Source: Phycisphaerae bacterium
Lineage (GTDB): Bacteria > Planctomycetota > Phycisphaerae > UBA1845 > Fen-1342
Reading direction: 5' to 3'
Length of the DNA stretch: 17,428 nt
NCBI GenBank assembly: GCA_022842805.1
Contig: JALHOX010000038.1
Span: forward strand, 1-17,428
Position 1 is the stretch's first letter; the number at the start of each line of letters is the position of its first letter. The notes under the pieces are model-generated. The model ran no database searches and was not told where the DNA came from. It saw only the letters and a list, made by a program, of their open reading frames with translations. Below are positions 7,673 to 15,073 of this stretch, one piece after another. Position numbers and translations under genes: made by a program.

Positions 7673-8784
7673 TACTTGCGGCCCCCGGCCGGCTGACAGC
7701 TTGCGCTCATGGCGCTGCCGCAGAGCCGCACCACCCCCGAGAGCTTGGCCCGGACGCTGGCGAGATCGGGCTGGTCGCCCAACACGCCGAGCAATTCGTC
7801 CGCCGCCATCGCGATCGAGTCAAAGCCCGCGCCGCTCGCATCGATGCTCAGGCTGCGAAGCTGTCGCTGCATGAGCGCCCAGTCGCTCTCGCCCAGCGCC
7901 GTCTGCATGTCTTCGATGCGGGCCTGCACCGCGTCCACAAAGGTATCGATCACGTCGAGCAGATTGCGATCGTGGATCAGCGAGCTGATCAGCGGTTCAG
8001 ACTTCAAACTTCGAATCAGCGTCGTGAGCGAACCCGACGTGAGCGGCTTGGCCAGCCAAGTGTCGAAACCGGCTTGCATGCACTTGGTACGCGAGTCCGG
8101 GGCGGAGTCGGCCGTAAACGCCGCCAGCGGCGTGCCGATCGCGGCTTCGCGACACGCCTGGGCCACAGCCAGCCCGTCCATTTTCGGCATGTTGATATCG
8201 ATCAGCGCGATGTCGAACTGCTCGTTGCGCAGTTTTTCGAGCGCCGCTTCGCCGTCCGAAACCGCCACGACTTTCGTGTTCTTCTCGCTCTTGAGCATCG
8301 ATTCGATCAGCTTGTGCTGCGCCTTCTCGTCGTCGGCAACCAGAATGCGCGTCGGCTGCGCCCCGCGATGAAACAGGCCGACATTGATCGGCTGATCAAA
8401 GATGATGCCGCAATCGTGCAGGCGTGCCGTGCCCGGCAGATATCGGCAGCGCACCACCTTGCCCGTGTGCGTGGCGCGATGGTTGTGCAGGCTCACCAGC
8501 GTCACGCGACAAGCCGTGCCCGGATAGACAAAGTGGCTCATCAGGAGCGCCAGGCCGTGCGACGAGATGTTTCGCGTGGGGCATTGATAGCCGCGAAATC
8601 CGCCGCCGGGCTCCGCCAGTTCGAGGTGCAGCTCGCGGACGCGATAGCGGAAGCGTTCTTCTTTGCGGCCATGATCGCCGCCCGCCCCCGCATCGGTGTC
8701 GCGGTCGAGTTGATCGAGCGTCGACTCCACCAGCTCCGGATCAACCCGCACGCCGTTTCGAGATGTGCCGCCGGTGTTGCTCAT
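7672..8784 (-). CDS. PilZ domain - CheY-like receiver protein with degenerate HPt-like C-terminus
   Basis: This 370-residue cytoplasmic signalling protein appears to have three domains. Residues about 40-140 look like a PilZ c-di-GMP-binding domain, with RFRYR (44-48, the RxxxR motif) and NISSHG (72-77, the [D/N]xSxxG motif). Residues 146-262 are a receiver domain with the acidic pair Asp151/Asp152, phospho-acceptor Asp196 in IDINMPKMDG, Thr224 and Lys246 in LAKPL. Residues 270-350 have the helical pattern of a histidine phosphotransfer domain. However, the stretch LRSLSIDASGAG (309-320) has Arg310 where the phospho-histidine should be, so this domain is probably not a phosphate carrier. The protein would link c-di-GMP level and phosphorylation state, but no kinase or output partner is encoded nearby. 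The ATG at 8784 is preceded by GGAAAGA very close to the start. A 215-base upstream gap separates it from the thioesterase gene. Confidence 0.88.
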   Translation of the reverse strand: MSNTGGTSRNGVRVDPELVESTLDQLDRDTDAGAGGDHGRKEERFRYRVRELHLELAEPGGGFRGYQCPTRNISSHGLALLMSHFVYPGTACRVTLVSLHNHRATHTGKVVRCRYLPGTARLHDCGIIFDQPINVGLFHRGAQPTRILVADDEKAQHKLIESMLKSEKNTKVVAVSDGEAALEKLRNEQFDIALIDINMPKMDGLAVAQACREAAIGTPLAAFTADSAPDSRTKCMQAGFDTWLAKPLTSGSLTTLIRSLKSEPLISSLIHDRNLLDVIDTFVDAVQARIEDMQTALGESDWALMQRQLRSLSIDASGAGFDSIAMAADELLGVLGDQPDLASVRAKLSGVVRLCGSAMSASCQPAGGRK

Positions 8785-8999
8785 TCTTTCCGTTTTCCCT
8801 GCCTTTGCCGCACCGTCCCAGGCCCCGGCCGCACGCCGGTCGCGCGGGTCTCAGGCACAGACGGGAAATCGGTTATCCGCGGGACATGGTTCAGTTCGAC
8901 GGCGCGACGGCACCGCGCGAGAGAGCTCGCGGTCGCGCGAAAGTAGCGCTTCCCGGCCGGTGCGGGCCGCCGGACAGCACTGATCGACGCCGGCGCTGG

Positions 9000-9419
9000 T
9001 TATCGCGGCGTAGCGTCGAGCCTCATGTAGCAAACTTGCGCCACGGCGGCGACCTTCTCATGGTCCGACAACTCGACGGTGACGGGGTTCAGCGTTCGTC
9101 CAAACTTGACGACCCGCCCGACGCATCGCACCCGGTCCGATAGGCATGGTCCGAGATATCGGATGTCGAGGTCGGTCGTCACCATCGGCACATCGGGGCC
9201 CACACGCGTCGCGATCGCGTACCACGCCACGCAGTCGGCGATGAAGGCCAGGATGCCGCCGTGGACGCCAGGTCGCGGCGCGTTCCAGGCGGGATTGTTG
9301 ACGGCGCTCATTTCGACATAGCCGTCGGCGGCGGAGAGAAGCTCGAGCTGCAGGGCCTGAATGCAGGGGACCTGCTTCGTGTCTTCGCGCAGCCGCCGCT
9401 CGATTTCGGGATTGATCAT
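9000..9419 (-). CDS. Hotdog-fold thioesterase (PaaI-like)
   Basis: This 139-residue protein has the length of a single hotdog domain. It shows the PaaI-type motif NAPRPGVHGG (46-55) followed by a helix with Asp62, the usual placement for active-site or substrate-positioning residues in acyl-CoA thioesterases. I chose the ATG at 9419 because its ATG overlaps the TGA of the upstream MBOAT gene (ATGA at 9416-9419), which indicates translational coupling. A longer in-frame extension to 9479 would lie inside the MBOAT gene and is Arg-rich, so I rejected it. As the third gene after the L,D-transpeptidase and MBOAT acyltransferase, it may control the acyl-CoA pool used by the acyltransferase (inference). 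The substrate is unknown. Confidence 0.85.
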   Translation of the reverse strand: MINPEIERRLREDTKQVPCIQALQLELLSAADGYVEMSAVNNPAWNAPRPGVHGGILAFIADCVAWYAIATRVGPDVPMVTTDLDIRYLGPCLSDRVRCVGRVVKFGRTLNPVTVELSDHEKVAAVAQVCYMRLDATPR

Positions 9420-10711
9420 GCGAGTCCTGTCGCTTCGGCGAGTCGGGAGAGCAGCTCGCGCGCCACGCGCCAGCCGCAATGCTCAAAGTCGGCGAAAATA
9501 AAAATCGTCAGCGTTTGATATTGCAACGTCGCGAAGCGCGCGAAGCCCAATTTCCAGCCGCTCTGCACCGGGCGATCCTTGCGCGCCCCACGCTTTGCGC
9601 CGAGCGAGTCATAGGCATTTTGCAGGCCGAGAATCAGCGCTTGTGATGCCGCCCACGCCAGAAACGACCACGAAGCGCCGTGCCAGATGGCGCAATAGCC
9701 GAACGCCGCCGAATAGGTGAGCCAGGCCGAGCGTCGATTGCCGCCGAGGGGGATGTAGATGTAATCGCGAATCCAGCCGCCGACGGTCACATGCCACCGC
9801 CGCCAGAAGTCGCGCACGCTGGTGGCCGCGGGAACGTGATCGAAATTGCTGCGCGTCGGAACGCCCGCCAGCGTCGATGTCAGCCCCGCCAATTCGTTGT
9901 AGCTCCAGAGCATCAGATAAATCTGCAGCGGCACGAGGTAGATGGCGGCGATCAGTTGGATCGTCTCAAAGCGCTGCGGTACTTCGAAGAGACTCTCCGC
10001 GATGGTCTTGCCTTTCGGCGTGGCCGCCAAAACGCCGCCCAACAGAACCATCCCGCCGACGAACCGCAGCGCGTGTTCGCGTACGGCGGGCCAGTGGACG
10101 GGCCCGCGCGGCCCGCATTCGCGCAGCTTTTCCTCGAATTCGCGCAGGCTCATGATCGGCCCAAGCCGCATGATGGGCGGAAAAAGCAGCCAGGCCGCCA
10201 GCGTCGATGTCGAATGCGTTGCGGCCGGCGAACGAACCCGATCAAGGCCCAACGCGACCATGCGCAAAACGAAGTAGGCCAGTCCGATCGCGTGCAGCGC
10301 GGCGGCGGGCGCCGATTGCCACCCATAGGGAGGCAGATCGGCACGCAACCAGAAGGGCAGCGCCAGCAGGTGAACGCCGACCCAGATGGCGCCGATCGCG
10401 AGCGTCGGAGACAGAACGCCGCGCCGCGAACAGTGCGAAACGGAAAGCACGAATGCGGCGGCGACGAAAACCCAGCCCAGCAGGATCGCCGTCGCAATCG
10501 GATTGAGAGTCGCGACCAGCCAGGCCAGCGAAGTCACGCAAATCGCCGCTTTCGCGTCGAAGCGCGCGGCGATGCGCAAGGCGGGAATCAGCGGCAAAAA
10601 GAGCAGCAAACCAAACGGCCCCGCGACGACCTGCCACGGGGTCGGGGGCCGAGGGTCAAAGATCGGATTGTAGAGCGGCGACGCGATCAGCCACGCCGGC
10701 AAGTCGATCAA
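9416..10711 (-). CDS. MBOAT-family O-acyltransferase (AlgI/DltB-like)
   Basis: This polytopic membrane protein of 431 residues has about ten hydrophobic segments. It carries the MBOAT core: SVRDFWRRWHVTVGGWIRDY (298-317) with His307, YIPLGGNRR (319-327), and the catalytic-type His344 in AIWHGASW. Proteins of this family move acyl groups across or within the membrane onto polysaccharides, teichoic acids or peptidoglycan-related acceptors. The start is a TTG at 10711 whose TTGA overlaps the stop of the L,D-transpeptidase gene (10708-10710); no in-frame ATG lies near the first helix. Its own stop overlaps the thioesterase start. This 4-base coupling at both ends suggests a three-gene envelope-modification operon (inference). 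No SGNH/AlgJ-like partner, often found with AlgI-type enzymes, is visible in the window. Confidence 0.9.
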   Translation of the reverse strand: MIDLPAWLIASPLYNPIFDPRPPTPWQVVAGPFGLLLFLPLIPALRIAARFDAKAAICVTSLAWLVATLNPIATAILLGWVFVAAAFVLSVSHCSRRGVLSPTLAIGAIWVGVHLLALPFWLRADLPPYGWQSAPAAALHAIGLAYFVLRMVALGLDRVRSPAATHSTSTLAAWLLFPPIMRLGPIMSLREFEEKLRECGPRGPVHWPAVREHALRFVGGMVLLGGVLAATPKGKTIAESLFEVPQRFETIQLIAAIYLVPLQIYLMLWSYNELAGLTSTLAGVPTRSNFDHVPAATSVRDFWRRWHVTVGGWIRDYIYIPLGGNRRSAWLTYSAAFGYCAIWHGASWSFLAWAASQALILGLQNAYDSLGAKRGARKDRPVQSGWKLGFARFATLQYQTLTIFIFADFEHCGWRVARELLSRLAEATGLA

Positions 10712-12063
10712 GGGACGATCGTCACGATCGACGCGCCCGGTTCGAGCAGCTTGTAAACAAAGGCGACGTCTTCATTTCGCATGCGGACGCAGCCCATGGA
10801 GGCGTTCTTGCCGATCGAGTTGGGCTCGATCGTGCCGTGAATGCCGAAACCTTCCTGACCTTTCGCGGCGCCACTGATGCCGGTCAGGCCGATCCAATGT
10901 TCGCCGAGCGGGTTGCTTGGGTCATCCGGGCTGATGATCTTCTTCTTGTCGCTCGACGCGGGCGGATAGTACGTCGGGTTTTTCAGGCGATTCTCGACCT
11001 TCCACTCGCCCTCCGGAGTGCCGTTGGCCGCGCCGAGGCCGACCTGGTAGCTGCGAACGTAGGTGTCTTGCAGATAGAGGTCGAGGCGGAACTGCGACTT
11101 GGAGATGCGCGCGTTAAACGGTCCGCGAAGCGTCTTGATCGTTTGCCCCGCCCGAATCTTTCGCTCCGATTGAATGGCGTTGATGTCGAGGATGATCTCG
11201 TAGGGCACTTTCCACGACTTGGCCAGCTTGATGATGCGATCGCCCTGCGCCACCTTGTGCGGAGCCGCGAGCGTGTCGCCTTCGACCGTCTCCTTGCTGA
11301 ACGTGCACTTGTCGGCGATCTGCGTCAGCGTCTCACGCAGCTCGCGCTCTGCCGGGCCGTCGCTGCGCGAGGCACGCAGGGCCGCGTTCAACTCGTTGCG
11401 AGCGCCGACAAAATCGCCGGCCAGCATCTTGCGCCGTCCCGCTTCGGCAATGCCGGCGCGAGCCGGGTTGCTCGGCGCGGGAGGGGGCGCCGAAGGTGCG
11501 GCGGTCGGCGATGCGGGAGTCGCGGAGGGGGCGGGCTTCAACGGCTGCTCGGCGATGCGCGTCGAACCGGCCGGCTGGCTCGTCGGCGGTGTGGTCGCTT
11601 GGAGCAGTGTGGGCTGTTGAACAGTGCTCGGCCCCGGCGTCGCCAGCGGCGAGCCGGCGTCGCGCGGCGTCAGCACTTCATCGCGCGCCGGCGGTGGAAC
11701 CGGGGGCGCACTGCCCGGCGCGGCACTCAGGCCCGTGCTATTGGGCGTAGGTGTGTTCGCGGCGATCGGCGCGCCCGTCGGACCGGCCCCAGGGCCGCTG
11801 TTTGTCGGCGTGGGCCGCTTGGTTTCAACCGTCGGCGTGGGCTTCTTCTGCTCAGTGGCGGCGACGCGCTGGCCGGCCGAGTTATTGGCAGAGGCGGCGA
11901 GGGAGAGCTTCTCATCACCTCGCGCTCCGGCCGACTGCGGGCCCATCGCCACCCACGCCCACCAGCCGACGCCCGCCAGCATCGCCACGACGACCGCCGG
12001 GCCGGCATACGCCGTCCACCCGCGCTGAGGCACACTTCGCATGCGTTGCATCCGTTGCTCCAT
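10708..12063 (-). CDS. L,D-transpeptidase with LysM domain (YkuD family)
   Basis: This 451-residue protein runs from the ATG at 12063; a TTG directly upstream would add one residue. Order of parts: one membrane anchor (about 17-40), a Pro/Ala/Thr-rich low-complexity linker (about 72-200), and a short helical repeat resembling a TPR (about 205-255). Then come a LysM peptidoglycan-binding module (about 260-312) and a YkuD catalytic domain (about 317-450). The catalytic signature is clear: His409-Gly-Thr, then SMGCVR at 422-427 with nucleophile Cys425. Such enzymes make 3-3 peptidoglycan crosslinks or attach proteins to peptidoglycan, in the periplasm. The TGA stop overlaps the start of the MBOAT gene, making this the first gene of a tight operon. 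The 160-base region upstream would hold the promoter. A shared role of the three genes in wall modification is inference. Confidence 0.93.
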   Translation of the reverse strand: MEQRMQRMRSVPQRGWTAYAGPAVVVAMLAGVGWWAWVAMGPQSAGARGDEKLSLAASANNSAGQRVAATEQKKPTPTVETKRPTPTNSGPGAGPTGAPIAANTPTPNSTGLSAAPGSAPPVPPPARDEVLTPRDAGSPLATPGPSTVQQPTLLQATTPPTSQPAGSTRIAEQPLKPAPSATPASPTAAPSAPPPAPSNPARAGIAEAGRRKMLAGDFVGARNELNAALRASRSDGPAERELRETLTQIADKCTFSKETVEGDTLAAPHKVAQGDRIIKLAKSWKVPYEIILDINAIQSERKIRAGQTIKTLRGPFNARISKSQFRLDLYLQDTYVRSYQVGLGAANGTPEGEWKVENRLKNPTYYPPASSDKKKIISPDDPSNPLGEHWIGLTGISGAAKGQEGFGIHGTIEPNSIGKNASMGCVRMRNEDVAFVYKLLEPGASIVTIVP

Positions 12064-12155
12064 CAATCAATAAGACAATCAACCCGGTCCGCCATCCGTG
12101 GCCGGAGCGGGTACGGTAATCGCCGGAATCGCGTATTTCCACGAGCATTTCGGTA

Positions 12156-12213
12156 GCGGCCTGCGGCTCGCAGGCCGAAGAGTCGCGGCCCGCGGCTCGC
12201 AGGCCGCTGAGTC
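12156..12213. repeat. Two tandem 29-bp palindromic repeats (REP-like)
   Basis: Copy 1 (12156-12184) and copy 2 (12185-12213) match at 26 of 29 positions and abut exactly. In copy 1, CGGCCTGCG (12157-12165) pairs perfectly with CGCAGGCCG (12169-12177) around a GCT loop. Copy 2 has the same fold with one C:A mismatch. The unit lies between the stop of the CPBP protease gene (12227) and the start of the L,D-transpeptidase gene (12063), so it could act as a terminator or mRNA-end structure for the former. Dispersed copies elsewhere in the genome are likely but cannot be seen here. Confidence 0.75.
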
Positions 12214-12226
12214 GCCTGCTGCTACG

Positions 12227-13069
12227 TCAGGCGCTGGTCACAAGTTCCGGCGCCAGCACCGCCAGCGCCACGCTGCGGGCGTTGATAACGGCATGCGCGA
12301 CGATGCACCCTAGAACTCCTCCCGTACGAAGCCGCAGCCAGCCCAAGGCAAATCCCATCAATATGAGCGGAATGATGGTGTCGGGGTTTTGGGAATGAAC
12401 CGCGCCAAAGGCGACGGCCGAGACCACGATCGCCGGCCAATCGCCGCCGGTCGTGCGCCGTGCCGCGCCCAGTACGACGCCGCGAAAGAACAGCTCCTCG
12501 GCGATCGGCGCGACGACGACCGCCGCGATGGCCAATTGCCAGACGCCCGCCGCTCCCCAGGCCGAGTGCTGCAGCGCAATCAGAAAGTCGTGCGATGGAT
12601 TCGGCCGCTCGGGAAAGCTCCAGCGCAGCGCTTCGATGATCCCGACGTTGATCAACGTCAGGATCGGCAGCAACGCGATCGCGAGCAGCGCGCCCAATCC
12701 GACCTGTGTAGCGGCGGCCACACGCGGCCAACCGGCGCGTCGCGAAGCGGCGCGCCAGGCCAGCAGCGCTACCGTCGCCCCGGCGAGTTTGGCGCCATAG
12801 TCCTGCCACGCCAGCGTGTGCCAAGCATGCGTGCCGGGTTTTTCGGCCGCATCGTGCTGATCGTGCGGCAACGTGTAGAGCGCCGCCTTGGCGACGACCA
12901 TCCCGCCGATCGCGAATGCCAGCAGCGACAGCGCGGCGTCGCTCCATCGCGGCTCATGCCCGATCGATTCGGCTTCGGGCGGCAATCGCCATTCTCCGCG
13001 GCGGATCAGGCGGACCCCCAGCACAATCAGCAGCAGACCGCCGACGATCAGCGTGCCCGAGTTCAGCAT
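12227..13069 (-). CDS. CPBP-family intramembrane metalloprotease (CAAX protease / Abi-like)
   Basis: This 280-residue membrane protein has about eight hydrophobic segments. It carries the three CPBP motifs: AEELFFR (Glu191, Glu192, Arg196), FGAVH (His225), and HAVIN (His259 to Asn263). These are the metal-binding and catalytic residues of the CPBP intramembrane protease family. Family members process prenylated proteins, provide bacteriocin immunity or have unknown targets, so a specific role cannot be given. I chose the ATG at 13069 because the first transmembrane helix starts a few residues later. An upstream GTG at 13114 would give 295 residues and almost reach the divergent trpC start. 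The tandem hairpins at 12156-12213 follow its stop codon. Confidence 0.88.
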   Translation of the reverse strand: MLNSGTLIVGGLLLIVLGVRLIRRGEWRLPPEAESIGHEPRWSDAALSLLAFAIGGMVVAKAALYTLPHDQHDAAEKPGTHAWHTLAWQDYGAKLAGATVALLAWRAASRRAGWPRVAAATQVGLGALLAIALLPILTLINVGIIEALRWSFPERPNPSHDFLIALQHSAWGAAGVWQLAIAAVVVAPIAEELFFRGVVLGAARRTTGGDWPAIVVSAVAFGAVHSQNPDTIIPLILMGFALGWLRLRTGGVLGCIVAHAVINARSVALAVLAPELVTSA

Positions 13070-13128
13070 CTGTACAATCAGCGACGAACTCCAGGGATTC
13101 GAAAACTTCACCACGAACCGGCGACCCG

Positions 13129-13938
13129 ATGGCGCACAACGTCCTGCAAGAGATTCTCAATCACAAGCGCCGCGAAGTCGAGCAGGCCCGTGCCGCGCGG
13201 CCGCTCGCCGCGCTCCGCGAAGAGCCGCTCTTCACCGCCAATAGGCGTGATTTTTTCGGCGAAATTGCTCGCGCCGCAGCGGGCGGCAAGCCCGCCCTGA
13301 TCGCGGAATTCAAGCGCAGCAGCCCGTCGGCGGGCGAGATTCGGCCCGGCGCCGATCCGGTGGAGATCGCGCGCCTCTACGAATCGGCCGGCGCCGCCGC
13401 CTTCAGTATCCTGACCGATGAGAAATTTTTTGGCGCCCGCGTTGGCGACCTGCCGCGCGTCCGCGCCGCGACCGCGCGGCCGATCCTGCGCAAAGACTTC
13501 ATCGTCGACGCCTACCAGATCTTCGAGGCCCGCGCCATCGGGGCCGACGCCGTACTGCTGATCGCCGAGGCGCTGCGGGCGGAGGAGCTTGCCGCGTTCC
13601 ACGCGCTCGCCCGGCGGCTCGAAATGGGCGTATTGGTGGAGGTGCATTCGCTCGACTCGCTGCGCGAGGTTCGCGCCGCCCTGACCGATGCCGACTGGGG
13701 CGGCACGCTGCTGGGCATCAACAACCGCGATCTCAAGCGACAACTCACCGACCTCGCGATCTTCGAAACCGTGGCGCCGCACGGCCCGCCCGGCGTGCCG
13801 CTCGTCGCCGAAAGCGGATTGAAGACTTCCGCCGATGTGGCACGCATGACCCGCGCCGGAGCGAGCGCTCTGCTCGTCGGCGAATCGCTCTTGCGGCAGA
13901 CCGACCCCGCGGCGGCGATCCGCACGCTGCTGAGCTAG
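13129..13938 (+). CDS. trpC: Indole-3-glycerol phosphate synthase
   Basis: This 269-residue TIM-barrel enzyme catalyses ring closure of carboxyphenylamino-deoxyribulose phosphate to indole-3-glycerol phosphate in tryptophan biosynthesis. Motifs in order: EFKRSSPS (Glu60, Lys62), ILTDEKFFG (Lys99), LRKDFIVDAYQI (Lys122), LVEVHS (Glu171), GINNRDLK (Asn198/199), and VAESGL (Glu228, Ser229). Together they cover the known catalytic and phosphate-binding residues. The ATG at 13129 matches the usual start (MAHNVLQEIL, followed by the conserved basic NHKRREV). It stands apart from other trp genes in this window. It is divergent from the CPBP protease gene and is followed after 35 bases by a glycosyltransferase on the same strand. 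Confidence 0.96.
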   Translation: MAHNVLQEILNHKRREVEQARAARPLAALREEPLFTANRRDFFGEIARAAAGGKPALIAEFKRSSPSAGEIRPGADPVEIARLYESAGAAAFSILTDEKFFGARVGDLPRVRAATARPILRKDFIVDAYQIFEARAIGADAVLLIAEALRAEELAAFHALARRLEMGVLVEVHSLDSLREVRAALTDADWGGTLLGINNRDLKRQLTDLAIFETVAPHGPPGVPLVAESGLKTSADVARMTRAGASALLVGESLLRQTDPAAAIRTLLS

Positions 13939-13973
13939 CGGGCGGCGTCGACCCACTACACTTCGCTACACCG

Positions 13974-15047
13974 GTGCGTGTCGCTCTACTCATCACCGAT
14001 CTTCACCCAGGCGGCGCGCCGCTGCGCATCGCGCGGCTCGCGCGCGGCCTGCGCGAGGTCGGCGTCGACGCTCATGTCGGCAGTCTCGCGCCGCCGGGAC
14101 GCGTGGCCGACGAATTGCGCGACGCGGGCATTCCCGTGTTTAGCGCCGCGGCGCGTAGAGCGGCGGATTTCGGCGCGTTGTGGCGGCTGCGACGCGAGCT
14201 GCGCCGTATCCAACCCGACGTCATCCATTCCACACTATTCCACGCCAATTTCGCCGCGCGGATGGTCGGGCGCTCGCTGGGTGTTCCCGTGCTTACGTCG
14301 ACGGCGACGATCGAGGTGGAGCGCCCATGGCACATTTTGCTGGAGCGGCTCACCGTCGGCTGGGATCGCGGCCAGATCGTCAATAGCGCCGCGCTTGCGG
14401 CCCACGTTCGTGATCGCTTCGGCGTCGGAGAGGACCACATCTTTCGCGTGCCGATCGGCGTCGAGGCCGGCAAACTTGTTTCACGTGAAACAGCGTTGCG
14501 CGAGCTCGGGCTTGCGCCGGGCCCGTTTCGCATCGCGTGGGCCGGGCGGATGGATCCGGTCAAGCGGGTTGAACTGCTGCTCGCGGCGCTGTGCAAGCCG
14601 GCGCTGCAGCAGGCGGAACTGCTGCTGATCGGCGACGGGCCGCGGCGGGCCGATTGGCAGCGTCTGGCGGAGAATCTTGGAGTCGCGCGGCGCGTTCATT
14701 GGCTGGGTTGGCGCGAAGCCCCGCGCAGCGCGATCGCCGCCGCCGACCTGTTCGCTTTGCCCTCGCGCACCGAGGGGCTGCCAAACGCCGTTCTGGACGC
14801 GATGGCGGCGGGTGTGCCGGTGGTCGCGAGCGACATTCCGGCGACGCGCGAGCTGGTGGGGGTGCCGGCGCGATTGCGGCTGGTGAGCGACCCGAGCGGA
14901 TGGGCGGAGGCGTTGGTGCAGATTCGCAACGCCCGCGCGGAGCGTGAGCGGCTTTCGGCGACGGCGCGGGAGTGGATCGAAGCCGAATGTCAGCCCGCGA
15001 AGATGGTTGCGGCCCACGTCGCGATCTACCGGCAGGTGGTCGGCTGA
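13974..15047 (+). CDS. GT4-family glycosyltransferase
   Basis: This 357-residue GT-B glycosyltransferase starts at a GTG (13974) that gives MRVALLITDLHPGGA, the classic start of GT4 enzymes with the glycine-rich loop. The C-terminal nucleotide-sugar domain shows AGRMDPVKRVE (190-200), LLLIGDGP (216-223), WREAP with AAADLFALPSRTEGLPNAVLDAM (255-277), and VVASDIPATRELV (283-295). The usual EX7E pair reads Glu267...Asp275, a conservative change at the second position. It likely transfers a sugar to a lipid or polysaccharide acceptor at the inner membrane, but donor and acceptor are unknown. It follows trpC by 35 bases with no hairpin between them. Codons 168-173 contain a perfect parS site (see separate entry). 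Confidence 0.92.
   Translation: MRVALLITDLHPGGAPLRIARLARGLREVGVDAHVGSLAPPGRVADELRDAGIPVFSAAARRAADFGALWRLRRELRRIQPDVIHSTLFHANFAARMVGRSLGVPVLTSTATIEVERPWHILLERLTVGWDRGQIVNSAALAAHVRDRFGVGEDHIFRVPIGVEAGKLVSRETALRELGLAPGPFRIAWAGRMDPVKRVELLLAALCKPALQQAELLLIGDGPRRADWQRLAENLGVARRVHWLGWREAPRSAIAAADLFALPSRTEGLPNAVLDAMAAGVPVVASDIPATRELVGVPARLRLVSDPSGWAEALVQIRNARAERERLSATAREWIEAECQPAKMVAAHVAIYRQVVG
14477..14492. other. parS: parS centromere site (ParB/Spo0J binding)
   Basis: TGTTTCACGTGAAACA is an exact match to the conserved bacterial chromosomal parS palindrome. It lies inside the glycosyltransferase coding sequence, read there as V-S-R-E-T. A 16-base exact match is very unlikely by chance in 17 kb, particularly in GC-rich DNA. 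ParB dimers load at such sites as CTP-dependent clamps and recruit SMC/condensin for origin segregation. parS sites usually lie near oriC, sometimes within genes. I see no second copy, parA or parB in the window. Confidence 0.9.
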
Positions 15048-15053
15048 CCGTCG

Positions 15054-15073
15054 CGCGGGCATAAACGCCCGCG
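15054..15073 (+). terminator. Hairpin after the glycosyltransferase gene
   Basis: CGCGGGC (15054-15060) pairs perfectly with GCCCGCG (15067-15073) around an ATAAAC loop, six bases after the TGA stop of the glycosyltransferase. No U-run follows directly. It is plausibly the end of the trpC-glycosyltransferase transcript. Confidence 0.4.

Noticed and set aside
8869..8880. DnaA-box-like TTATCC as evidence for an origin in the window
   Set aside because: It is a single partial match with no cluster and no AT-rich unwinding element; parS is the only origin-related signal.
8916..8931. Hairpin CGCGAG-agag-CTCGCG between the PilZ-receiver and thioesterase genes
   Set aside because: A 6-bp stem about 70 bases past the thioesterase-side boundary and on the wrong side of that gene's end; too short to distinguish from chance.
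7324..8946. 540-codon plus-strand frame across the aldehyde dehydrogenase and PilZ-receiver genes
   Set aside because: It crosses two real minus-strand genes with intact catalytic motifs and is compositionally biased.
10837..12156. 439-codon plus-strand frame opposite the L,D-transpeptidase
   Set aside because: It is an Arg/Gly-rich shadow of the Pro/Ala-rich linker; no motifs.
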